64,000 bases of DNA from Orientallactaga sibirica (Eukaryota > Chordata > Mammalia > Rodentia > Dipodidae): assembly GCA_036365145.1 (NCBI GenBank), contig JAEOAD010000026.1:2398501-2462500 (forward strand), written 5' to 3'. The notes beneath the pieces were generated by a model. The model had not been told where the DNA came from. It saw only the letters and a program-made list of their open reading frames with translations, and searched no databases. The position numbers and the translations under genes were made by a program. Numbering within the stretch: the stretch's first letter is position 1; every line of letters starts with the position of its first letter. This document shows positions 56,208 through 64,000 of this stretch, piece after piece.

Positions 56208-56349
56208 TTTGAGGTAGGGTCTTGCTGTAGCTCAGGCTGACCTGGAATTCACTATGTAGTCTCAGGCTGGCTGGCCTTGAACTCACAGTGATCCTCTTAT
56301 TTCATCTTCCCAAGTGCTGAGATTAAAGGCATGTGCCACCACACCTGGC
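56208..56349 (-). repeat. B1-like SINE (copy 1)
   Basis: tttgaggtagggtcttgctg .. gtgccaccacacctggc; ctggctggcc is duplicated inside. Confidence 0.93.
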
Positions 56350-56391
56350 ATCATCTTGAATTCTTATTTCAGTGGGTGACCATATTTTTAA

Positions 56392-56590
56392 AAAACCACT
56401 TGTTTTATTTTATTCATTTGAGAAAGAGAGAGAGAGAGAGAATGGGTGTGCCAGGGCCTCTAGCCACTGTAAACAAACTCCAGATGCATGCACCACCTTG
56501 TGCATCTGGCTTATGGGGGCACTGGGGAATCAAACCTGGGTCCTTAGGCTTGTAGGCAACCACCTTAACCACTAAGCCATCTCTCCAGCC
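56392..56590 (-). repeat. tRNA-derived SINE, class A (copy 1)
   Basis: ttttattttattcatttgag, core, end aagccatctctccagccc; gaccatattttt / agaccatatatttt flank it. Confidence 0.94.
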
Positions 56591-56596
56591 CAAGAC

Positions 56597-56765
56597 CATA
56601 TATTTTATTTTTATTGACAACTTCCTTAATTGTAGACAATATCCCATGGTATTTACCCCTCCCCGTCTTTTCCCTTTGAAACTCCACTCTCCATCATATC
56701 CTCCTCCTCTCAGTCTCTCTTTTCATTTTGATGTCATGATCTTTTCCTCCTATTATGATGGCCAA
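56597..56765 (-). repeat. L1 3' end, antisense (copy 1)
   Basis: ttttattgacaacttcctta .. ccactctccatcatatcc .. ttgatgtcatgatcttttc. Confidence 0.75.
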
Positions 56766-57309
56766 GACCATATTTTTACATAGATTTACATGAACCTACA
56801 TTTGTTTTGCTAACCCCATACCACAGAAGTGAAGACTTGTTATGATATTAGAATATCCTCTTCCATTATTTGTTTGAGGTGTGCATGTGTGTGCTGGAGA
56901 GGGAATCTAGGACTTCCCTCATGCTGGGCCCCAGCTCTACTAATGAGCCACAACCAGCCTTTTCCTTATTTTAAACTTTGTTACATTCTCATTGGTACCA
57001 GAAACACACCAGTAAAATCTTGCCCTGTGTTTGACTTTAATGATGAACTTGAAGAAATGTGTCTCTTCAGCTGATACACGGGGCTTGGCACAGCTGTATT
57101 ATTAGAACCTTAGTTGGAATCTAAGTATATATTTGGTGCCTTGTGCTCTAATCACGTTCTTGCCTTTCTATCCCTCATGACCTGCTGACATTTGTTAGTC
57201 ACGTCTCTCATCATGCTGTTCCCCAGTTAATTTCTTCCTTAAACTGAGTTCTCACGCAGGGTACAGCGCCTGCATGCACACGTGCAGGTCATGTCCATAC
57301 GTTCCACTC

Positions 57310-57478
57310 TTTTACTTTTTTGATTTTTTTTTTTTCTTCAAGGTAGAATCTCACTGTAGCCCAGGCTGACCTGGAATTCACTATGTAGTCTCAGGGTGGC
57401 TTTGAACTCACAGCGATCCTCCCACTTCTGCCTCCCTAGTGCTGGGATTAAAGACGTGCGCCACCACGCCCAGCTTTC
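57310..57478 (-). repeat. B1-like SINE (duplication copy 2)
   Basis: tcttcaaggtagaatctcac .. accacgcccagct; counterpart of 54845. Confidence 0.95.
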
Positions 57479-57741
57479 TCCTTCTCTGGTAAGGTTTCAC
57501 ATGTATTCATGGCATGTGGGAAAGACACACGTGTGCTAGACTATCTTAGGTGCAGTGAACATTCCTGGTGGGTGACCATGTGTGACAGTCCTCCCATTTA
57601 CAGTGACAGTGTTCCAGCCATTGTTCTGCACTGCCCTCAGAGTCATCCTGGCGGGTCAGTTCCTGGTAGGAGACACACTAGTGCACGCGCTCTCTCTCTC
57701 TTTCTCTCTCGCTCTCACAAACAGACTCTCTCTTCCTCCAG

Positions 57742-57808
57742 GGCACAGGAGGTGAAAGAACATGGCTTCTTCAAGGGCATCAACTGGCAACACGTCTCCC
57801 TACAGAAG
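57742..57808 (+). CDS. GRK3: GRK3 exon 16, copy 2 (duplicate of residues ~443-465)
   Basis: Same 67 nt exon with one synonymous change (GAG for GAA at 57749-57751), the same acceptor and donor sequences and an almost identical flank. It encodes the identical peptide. Either copy alone maintains the GRK3 frame; both together do not. Whether it is spliced cannot be told from sequence. Confidence 0.85.
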
Positions 57809-57877
57809 GTACTGCCTGTGGACCACCGGTTTGGAGCCTCTTTCCCATTGCTGGCTTCCTGGCTTTGTCTCTCCAGG

Positions 57878-57957
57878 GGCCCCGCCCCCAGTTTCTTGGC
57901 CCCGCCCCCAGTTTATTGGCCCCGCCCCCAGTTTATTGGCCCCGCCCCCAGTTTCTT
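57878..57957. repeat. 20-bp GC-box minisatellite, 4 units (copy 2)
   Basis: Four units of the same 20-mer; the two middle units end in TTTATT rather than TTTCTT. This marks the two duplication copies as distinct sequences. Confidence 0.95.
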
Positions 57958-58265
57958 GGGTCCATAAGCTCTGTCCTCCCTTGTCACCATGTAATTAATT
58001 CCCACTGAGGCAATGCCCCCTCCTTTTCTTCCCTCATACTGTTGGCCACATGTGTCTTTGAGTCCGTGGATTCAGCCCACCACCAGGGATGGAAAATGTT
58101 CAGGAAACAAGTTCCGTCCAACTGAACATAAATGAACTTTTCTTGTCATTATCCACGAGACAATATAGGATGACGACTGTTGCCTTGGCAGTTACATTGT
58201 TCCGGGCATGGTATGATTTGTAGTATGCCGAGGATATGAAGAGATCTTTTCAAACACTCCTCCAT

Positions 58266-58490
58266 TGGGCTGGAGAGATGGCTTAGGGGTTAAGGCATTT
58301 ACCTGCGAAGCCAAAGGACCCAGGTTTGATTCTGAAGGACCCACGTAAGCCAGATGCACAAGGGGCACATGCACCTGGAGTTTGTTTGCAGTGGCTGGAG
58401 GCCCTGGCATGCCCATTCTCTCTCTGTCTACCTCTCTTCTCTCTCTCTCTCTGCTTGCAAATGAATAAATAAAAATTGAAAAAAAAAAGA
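58266..58490 (+). repeat. tRNA-derived SINE, class A, sense (copy 2)
   Basis: Counterpart of 55779 with a cleaner head (gatggcttaggggttaaggc). Confidence 0.94.
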
Positions 58491-58694
58491 ATTAAATATC
58501 AAACACTCCTCCATCCCACATCAGGGACCCTCAACATTTACGGGCCTTGGTATTCAAGAAAACATCTGGAATTGTCCCCTGCAGGTGCTGTGGGGCAACT
58601 GTATAGTTATCTAGCTGGTTCAAATATCCATCTAGTTGAGACATTTAAAGTTTTGTTCATCATCGTGAATAAAAGAATTATTGAGGGGGAGGGT

Positions 58695-58835
58695 TTGAGG
58701 TAGGGTCTTGCTGTAGCTCAGGCTGACCTGGAATTCACTATGTAGTCTCAGGCTGGCTGGCCTTGAACTCACAGTGATCCTCTTATTTCATCTTCCCAAG
58801 TGCTGAGATTAAAGGCATGTGCCACCACACCTGGC
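58695..58835 (-). repeat. B1-like SINE (copy 2)
   Basis: Counterpart of 56208. Confidence 0.93.
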
Positions 58836-58879
58836 ATCATCTTGAATTCTTATTTCAGTGGGTGACCATATTTTTTAAA

Positions 58880-59077
58880 AACCACTTGTTTTATTTTATT
58901 CATTTGAGAAAGAGAGAGAGAGAGAGAATGGGTGTGCCAGGGCCTCTAGCCACTGTAAACAAACTCCAGATGCATGCGCCACCTTGTGCATCTGGCTTAT
59001 GGGGGCACTGGGGAATCAAACCTGGGTCCTTAGGCTTGTAGGCAACCACCTTAACCACTAAGCCATCTCTCCAGCCC
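58880..59077 (-). repeat. tRNA-derived SINE, class A (copy 2)
   Basis: Counterpart of 56392. Confidence 0.94.
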
Positions 59078-59083
59078 AAGACC

Positions 59084-59255
59084 ATATATTTTATTTTTAT
59101 TGACAACTTCCTTAATTGTAGACAATATCCCATGGTATTTACCCCCTCCCCCGTCTTTCCCCTTTGAAACTCCACTCTCCATCATATCCCCTCCTCCTCT
59201 CAGTCTCTCTTTTCATTTTGATGTCATGATCTTTTCCTCCTATTATGATGGCCAA
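59084..59255 (-). repeat. L1 3' end, antisense (copy 2)
   Basis: Counterpart of 56597 with small indels in C runs. Confidence 0.75.
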
Positions 59256-59513
59256 GACCATATTTTTACATAGATTTACATGAACCTACATTTGTTTTGC
59301 TAACCCCATACCACAGAAGTGAAGACTTGTTATGATATTAGAATATCCTCTTCCATTATTTGTTTGAGGTGTGCATGTGTGTGCTGGAGAGGGAATCTAG
59401 GACTTCCCTCATGCTGGGCCCCAGCTCTACTAATGAGCCACAACCAGCCTCTTTTCCTTATTTTAAACTTTGTTACATTCTCATTGGTACCAGAAACACA
59501 CCAGTAAAATCTT

Positions 59514-59572
59514 TTTTTTTTTTTTAAGATTTTATTTTTATTTATTTATTTATTTGAGACAGAGAAAGGGAC

Positions 59573-59607
<35 letters not shown>

Positions 59608-59768
59608 GAGAAAGAGAGAATGGGCACACCAGGGCCTCTAGCCACTGCAGATGAACTCCAGATGCATGCGTCACCATGTGCATCTGGCTTACGTGGGACC
59701 TGGAGAATCGAACCTGGATCCTTGGGCTTCCCAGGCGTGCACCTTAACTGCTAATCCATCTTTCCAGC
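59514..59768 (-). repeat. tRNA-derived SINE, class A, at the right duplication edge
   Basis: Poly(T), ttatttatttatttgagaca, (CAGA)n, core, end aatccatctttccagcccc; cagtaaaatctttt on both sides is its target-site duplication. It has no counterpart at the end of copy 1. Confidence 0.95.
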
Positions 59769-59799
59769 CCCAGTAAAATCTTTTAAAAATATTATTTCT

Positions 59800-59972
59800 T
59801 AGAAGTAAAAGATGATGACATCAAATTAAAAAAGAGACTAATGGAAAGAGGGAGGGGATATGATGGAGAGTGGAGTTCTTAAGGGGAATGGGGGGAGGGG
59901 AGGGAAATACTATGCACCTTTTGTATGTAAGTATATTTTGTTGTCAATAAATAAAAAAGAAAAAAAATATTA
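59800..59972 (+). repeat. L1 3' end, sense, with poly(A) signal
   Basis: gatgatgacatcaaattaaa .. gatatgatggagagtggagt .. tgttgtcaataaataaaaaa. Reverse complement of the family at 27727. Inverted relative to the L1 fragments at 56597 and 59084. Confidence 0.75.
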
Positions 59973-60219
59973 TTTCTTCATAAATCCGTACCCTAGAGGA
60001 ACTGCATTTGCCCACTGTATGGAGAGACTGTGGAGTGAGTTCTGTGGCATTAGAACCCCCGGGCTTGGGCGGCGCTGTGCTTTCTTTAAGGCTGGGCTGG
60101 CGGGCTGGGGTGTGTGTGTGTCTCAGATGATGGGCACTGTGTTCTTTTTATAGAATGTTAGGTTGGGACAGGCCATACAGGTCACCTGATAACTGTGCCC
60201 CGCTTCTTGGATCTTCCAG

Positions 60220-60315
60220 TACCCACCACCCCTAATCCCTCCCCGAGGAGAGGTCAACGCTGCGGATGCCTTTGATATTGGCTCATTTGACGAAGAGGAC
60301 ACCAAAGGCATTAAG
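60220..60315 (+). CDS. GRK3: GRK3 exon 17 (residues ~466-497), AGC tail / active-site tether
   Basis: Reads [20 protein letters not shown] then [12 protein letters not shown], 32 codons, phase 0 at both ends. This is the AGC-kinase C-tail, including the active-site tether region that packs over the nucleotide pocket. Acceptor ggatcttccag, donor gtacat. The next exon (LLDCDQ.. in other mammals) is not within the remaining 3.7 kb. Confidence 0.97.
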
Positions 60316-60455
60316 GTACATCTCCTTCTGTCTTCTGTCTGTCTCAAGGAAGGAATTCCCAATGTTGGCTTGCTAAGTTGCCTAGGCTGGCCTTGAACTT
60401 GAAACCATCCAGCCATGGCCATTCTGCCTGTCTTGCTAGGAATATGTGGTGATTT

Positions 60456-60675
60456 TAGTTTTTTTTTTTTTTTTTTTAAGTTTTATTTATTTGAGCAAGA
60501 CAGGGAGACAGAGACAGAGAGAATGGATGCACCAGGGCCTCTAGCCATTGCAAATGAACTCCAGACACATGTGCCACCTTGGGCATCTGGCTTACATGGG
60601 TTCCCGGGGAATCGAACCAGGGTCCTTTGGCGTTGCAGACAAGCACCTTAACCACTAAGCCATAACTTCAACCCG
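60456..60675 (-). repeat. tRNA-derived SINE, class A
   Basis: Poly(T), tttatttatttgagcaagac, core, end aagccataacttcaaccc; gtgattttagttttt / gtgattttagttttg flank it. Confidence 0.94.
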
Positions 60676-61568
60676 TGATTTTAGTTTTGATGAGCTGCAA
60701 AATGATCAAATCGTTCCCGGCTGGGAAAATTTGCAGTTGAGGCAAAAGTGTGAATACACATTTCGAAGACAGAAGAGCAACTGTGATTCAAACCCCAACC
60801 CCCCAGAGCAGCAGGGCCCATCCTGTCCCTTGTAATGTGGCAGCCTCCCTGTGTCACGAGGGAGCTGACGAGCAGGAATCATTTTACTTTTGCTAATCAA
60901 AGGTGAAATAATTATTGTTTTTTTTAAATATCCTCCTCTGCATTTTCCCAACTTTGATTCATACCACTTTTTTTTTTTTTTTTTTTTTACGTAGAAACAA
61001 GGCCCAATTACAGAGGGTGAGTCATGAGGGAGAATCACCATCTTTAAGACACTGAGTGAGTGTGCCACCACCTGTCACCCTGTCATCTACCCAGACTGAC
61101 TCTGAGGCTTTTACCAGCTGCCCTCCTACCCAGCCATGAAGCTTCTGGGCTGCTTCAGTCCTCCAACCTCACCAGCCCCTCATTGGTTCCCCTAAGAAAC
61201 CTCCCTCCAGGAGGCCATGGCACTGCATGTCACAGGCACACACCTGTCACCTGCAAAGGGAATGAAGGAGCCAGAAGCTAGGGGAAGATGAGACTAATGG
61301 AGACCAGCACGCAGGCCACACAGCAGGCAGCTAGAAGGAGCTAGAAGGAGAGGGCAGTGGGGAGATCCAGGCAGCGGGGAATGGGGGCTGAGCCTGGAGG
61401 TGATTGGAGTGTTCACAGGAGCGGCTTCCAGCATGGAACTAGGTGTTATCACAGAGGAATGGGCCAAGGTCACAGGGTGATGGAGGGTCGAGAGCAACAG
61501 CTACCTGGGGGCATCCCTAGCTGTCACATGCCTGCCTGGTGAGCAGGTACTGCACACAGCCATGGATC

Positions 61569-61800
61569 TGGGCTGGAGAGATGGCTTAGCGGTTAAGGCG
61601 CTTGCCTGTGAAGCCTAAGAACTCATGTTCGAATCTCCAGGTCCCACGTAGTCAGACGTACAATGATCCAAGCATGCAATGTCGCACATGCACCACAAGA
61701 GGGCGTGTGTGTCAGTCAGTTGTTTGTTCATAGCGGCTGAAGGCCCTGGTGTGCCCTCTCTTTCTTAAAAAAGAAATAAAATTAAAAAATGCAAAAACAA
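61569..61800 (+). repeat. tRNA-derived SINE, class B-like, sense
   Basis: Near-consensus A box tggcttagcgg and B box gttcgaatctcc; ccacaagagggcgtgtgtgt; A-rich tail. Confidence 0.93.
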
Positions 61801-62217
61801 AGCCGTGAACATAAAGCTGCTTTTGGGTGAGAGATTATGTTAAAAAGGACTGAGTCAGCAGGCCAGGCTCAAAACTGTCCCTTCCCAGCTGAGTGACCTT
61901 GAACCTCAGCCTTCCCCTTCCTTGCCTGTGACATGGGTGGTGTCATTGGTGACGTTTCTCTGTTTAAGTCTCTGGACGCACTAGTAACTGCTCCCATCGT
62001 GGCTTTGGAGAGAGCTCTGTGGAGCATGGCAGGACACAGCTGTGAGCCAGGAGCGGGACTGTGTCTAAGAAACAATCCGTTCTTTAATGTTGAAAAGCAG
62101 CCCAGAGGATGTGTATATTTTTGTATTTGTTATTTTTAGAAAAAGGGGGAGAAAAAAAAAAACCCTTATGTAACCCTATAAATTCTTGTTTTCTTCTCAT
62201 TCATTTTTTTCACGTTT

Positions 62218-62451
62218 TAAAAATATTTTTGCTTAATATTTTCATTTATGTATTTATGAGAGAAAGAGAGAGAGGGAAAGGGAGGAAGGAAGATAGAGAA
62301 TAGGCATGCTAGGGCCTCTAGCCACTGCAAACGAACTCCAGATGCATGCGCCATTTTGTGCATCTGGCTTTATGTGGGCACTGGAGAATCGAACCTGAGT
62401 TGTTAGACTTTGTAGGCAGGCACCTTAACCACTGAGCTATCTCTCCAGCCC
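62218..62451 (-). repeat. tRNA-derived SINE, class A
   Basis: atttatgtatttatgagaga, core, end gagctatctctccagccc. Confidence 0.93.
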
Positions 62452-62454
62452 TCA

Positions 62455-62552
62455 AGATTTTTTTTTTTGAGACAAAGTCATATATCCCAGGCTTGAATCA
62501 TCATCCCCCTGCCTCAGCATCCTGGAATCACAGGTGTGCGCCTCCATGCCTC
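62455..62552 (-). repeat. B1-like SINE, old fragment
   Basis: ttttgagacaaagtcatata .. cctgcctcagcatcctggaa .. gtgtgcgcctccatgcc. Confidence 0.6.
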
Positions 62553-63169
62553 CCTTCCAGTTCATTTTGAACAGCCTGGCTGACTGACAGATCCAAGCTC
62601 TTGGACATGACAGAGGGCACTGCTTGTCTGTTAGGCAGAGATGGTGCCCTCGGGAATGGGGTCTGCGTTCGGACTCTGGCCACATGTGTCCACATCTGTG
62701 CCAGTGTGTGGACGTGGGTCAAGGGTCCTTTTCACCTGACACACGAGCGCGCACACGTGCCTCTCCTCACATTCAGAACAATGGAGGCCCTCAGTTCTGG
62801 GATTCATTTGCTCCTGGGGAAGGCCAGAGGGATCCAGGCAACCTCACAGTGGGCCCAGTGTCATGGCTGACCAGTCAGGCTAGCTGGAACCACCACAGCT
62901 GGTGCACAGGGGTCACGCTGTCCTCACATCCATTAATTTGCTAACAGACAACGGTCAAGTTCCTGAGACCATCTTCCCCTTCTAGATAGCATGCCCCGTA
63001 TGCTGGCTTTCTCTCTCATCTCTCAGAGTGAGAGGACATGTCTCAGACACCTCACTCTGACAAGACAGCTTTCTCTCACGGGGATGCGAGTACTCTGCAC
63101 AAAGCCACATTCTAGGCCCAAATCTGAGGGCCCTCAGAGGGTGGAACAAACAAGGAAGAAATATCCCCA

Positions 63170-63380
63170 GGCTGGAGAGATGGCTTAGTGGTTAACGAGC
63201 TTGTCCATAGAGCCAAAGGACCCAGGTTCGATTCCCCAGGACCCACATAAGCCAGGTGCACAAGGTAGTACATGTGTCTGGAGTTTGTTTATAGTGGCTA
63301 AAGGCCCTGGCATGCCCATTCTCGTTCTCCCTCTCTCTTGCTCTCAAATAAATAAATAAGTAAAAAATTTATAAGAAGAA
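63170..63380 (+). repeat. tRNA-derived SINE, class A, sense
   Basis: gatggcttagtggttaacga head, B box ggttcgattcc, aaataaataaataagtaaaa tail. Confidence 0.94.
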
Positions 63381-63399
63381 AAAAATACTCTCATTAAGT

Positions 63400-63599
63400 A
63401 TAATTTTAATTTAAAAAAAAATTCTATGCAAAGAGAGACAGAGAGAGAATGGGCACACCAGGGTCTTCAGTCTCTGCAAATGAACTCCAGATGCCTGAGC
63501 CACTTTGAGTATCTGGCTTTACATGGGTACTGGGGAACTGAACCTGGGTCATTAGGCTTTGCAGATAAGTGCCATAACCGCTGAGCCATTTCTACAGCC
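63400..63599 (-). repeat. tRNA-derived SINE, class A
   Basis: gagagacagagagagaatgg, core, end gagccatttctacagccc; aagtataattttaat / aagtataacgttatt flank it. Confidence 0.92.
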
Positions 63600-63897
63600 C
63601 AAGTATAACGTTATTACAGAGACTCTTAGAGGCTGTGTTGCCCAAACTCTGTGCACCCTGTTTTGTATCCTTAAGCATACGCTGTGGTGTTTAATGAGCT
63701 GGAAGGTTTGTAGAATGAATAGCATGTCCAGCATAGGTGACCTTGGGCTCTCCTTGATGATAACTGAAGGCCATCCTTGTGCGCCGTGCTGTCACGTGGC
63801 TGCACACAGTCCTGTGGAATCACGCAGGTGTGTTGCTGTTGGCTCTGTAGTCTTTGAGAACATTCTCAGTCACACATATCTTGATGTCTTAAAATCT

Positions 63898-64000
63898 GGG
63901 CTGGAGAGATGACTGAGCAGTTAAGGCATTTGCCTGCAAAGCCAAAAGGCCCTGGTTCTATTCCCCAGTACCCACGTAAGTCAGATGCACAAGGTGGAGC
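63898..64000 (+). repeat. tRNA-derived SINE, class A, sense, cut by window end
   Basis: gggctggagagatgactgag head, cctggttctattcccc B box, core to the last base. Confidence 0.9.

Larger units (their letters stand above)
54552..57021 (+). repeat. Tandem segmental duplication, copy 1 (contains exon 16)
   Basis: About 2470 nt from the gccc at the edge of a SINE to ..cagtaaaatctt. It contains, in order, a B1-like SINE, exon 16, a 20-bp minisatellite (3 units), a class A SINE (+), a B1-like SINE, a class A SINE (-) and an L1 3' fragment. The next unit repeats this order directly. The shared repeats show that the duplication is younger than all of them. Confidence 0.95.
55341..57741 (+). other. 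GRK3: Intron between the two exon 16 copies
   Basis: 2.4 kb containing the 3' part of copy 1 and the 5' part of copy 2. It has a GT donor (gtactg) and an AG acceptor of its own, so serial splicing of both copies is physically possible but would shift the frame. Confidence 0.85.
57022..59513 (+). repeat. Tandem segmental duplication, copy 2 (contains exon 16 duplicate)
   Basis: About 2490 nt in direct orientation, abutting copy 1 with no spacer. Differences from copy 1 are scattered substitutions and small indels, about 1% by eye; the minisatellite has 4 units instead of 3. It ends at ..cagtaaaatctt, where an unrelated class A SINE follows. Confidence 0.95.
57809..60219 (+). other. GRK3: GRK3 intron 16 (after copy 2)
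   Basis: Phase 0. Remainder of copy 2, one SINE, a sense L1 3' end, then ~250 nt of plain sequence before exon 17. Confidence 0.8.
1..64000 (+). other. GRK3: GRK3 (ADRBK2) gene, internal part (exons 4-17, introns 3-17)
   Basis: G protein-coupled receptor kinase 3 phosphorylates agonist-occupied receptors such as the beta-2 adrenergic receptor, which recruits arrestin and desensitises them; it is cytosolic and is brought to the membrane by G-beta-gamma through its PH domain. The 14 exons translate without stops in one consistent set of phases to a protein nearly identical to mammalian GRK3 from residue ~89 to ~497. Paralogue choice rests on [13 protein letters not shown] (GRK2 has [13 protein letters not shown]) and QKGTAYDSS (GRK2 has QKGVAYDSS). 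It is an intact multi-exon gene, not a processed copy. No transcription start or end is in the window; the N-terminus and PH domain exons are outside it. Exon 16 is present twice. Confidence 0.96.
60316..64000 (+). other. GRK3: GRK3 intron 17, 5' part
   Basis: Phase 0. 60677-61560, 61800-62215 and 62555-63165 show nothing recognisable; the rest is SINEs. Exon 18 is not reached. Confidence 0.8.

Noticed and set aside
57509..57998. 152-codon open frame over exon 16 copy 2
   Set aside because: It contains the exon only as an internal part and continues through the minisatellite; it is an intron read-through, not a separate protein.
15597..60315. Processed pseudogene or GRK2 identity
   Set aside because: The exons are separated by introns with proper splice sites and consistent phases, and diagnostic residues (MTYAF, KLCFIL, GTAYDSS) are of GRK3 type.
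61569..61650. Possible tRNA gene (good A and B boxes)
   Set aside because: The boxes belong to the tRNA-derived SINE; the body continues into SINE core and A-rich tail and no cloverleaf with matching acceptor stem is evident. The same applies to the other SINE heads.
1..64000. A new defence system, operon or other undescribed multi-gene system
   Set aside because: The window is the interior of one vertebrate gene with introns of retroposons; no second gene was found on either strand.

Overview
This is mammalian, specifically rodent, genomic DNA. It holds the middle of one protein-coding gene on the plus strand, GRK3 (ADRBK2, beta-adrenergic receptor kinase 2), and nothing else that I can support as a gene. 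Fourteen consecutive coding exons can be read (numbered 4 to 17 on the 21-exon human GRK3 layout). Together they encode about residues 89 to 497 of the ~688-residue kinase: most of the RGS-homology (RH) domain, the complete kinase domain (glycine loop, catalytic Lys220, Asp317, Asp335) and the start of the AGC C-terminal tail. Exons 1-3 (N-terminus) lie to the left and exons 18-21 (end of the RH domain, PH domain, C-terminus) to the right. GRK3 rather than GRK2 is indicated by MTYAF, KLCFIL and QKGTAYDSS. All splice sites are AG/GT and all exon phases join.

The most unusual feature is a direct tandem duplication of about 2.47 kb (54552-57021 and 57022-59513) that carries a complete exon 16 with its own splice sites in each copy. 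The copies differ by roughly 1% by eye. Exon 16 is 67 nt long with unequal phases, so splicing both copies in series shifts the frame into a stop in exon 17. The two copies must therefore be alternatives, one must be ignored by the spliceosome, or the duplication is an assembly artefact.

The introns are packed with retroposons. The dominant family is a tRNA-derived SINE with a Pol III A box (TGGCTTAGCGG) and B box (GGTTCGATTCC), a CT-rich stretch and an (AAATAAAT)n tail. These features match what I know of T+ SINEs and of the Dip family of jerboas, so the source is probably a dipodoid rodent such as Jaculus (an inference from repeats, not proven). I use three sequence classes below. A is the short form, with a core like GCCAGATGCACAAGGTGG. 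B has an insert with GATGCAAAGTGACGCAAGG and CCACAAGGGGGCGCA. C has CACCTAGTGGGCATGTG in the antisense reading. The second family is B1-like (7SL-derived). There are also L1 3' ends, LTR fragments, older ID/B1 composites and many microsatellites. Both SINE families lie mostly antisense to GRK3.

Layout: 1-1124 intron 3 (partial); 1125-3831 exons 4-5; 3832-15688 exons 6-8 with SINE-rich introns; 17235-29837 exons 9-11; 34388-39331 exons 12-13, with an ~1 kb polypyrimidine tract just before exon 13; 39332-50972 long intron 13; 50973-51714 exons 14-15; 51715-60315 the duplicated exon 16 region and exon 17; 60316-64000 intron 17 (partial). No promoter, CpG island, RNA gene or second gene was recognised. 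Repeat boundaries are read by eye and are good to about 10 nt.
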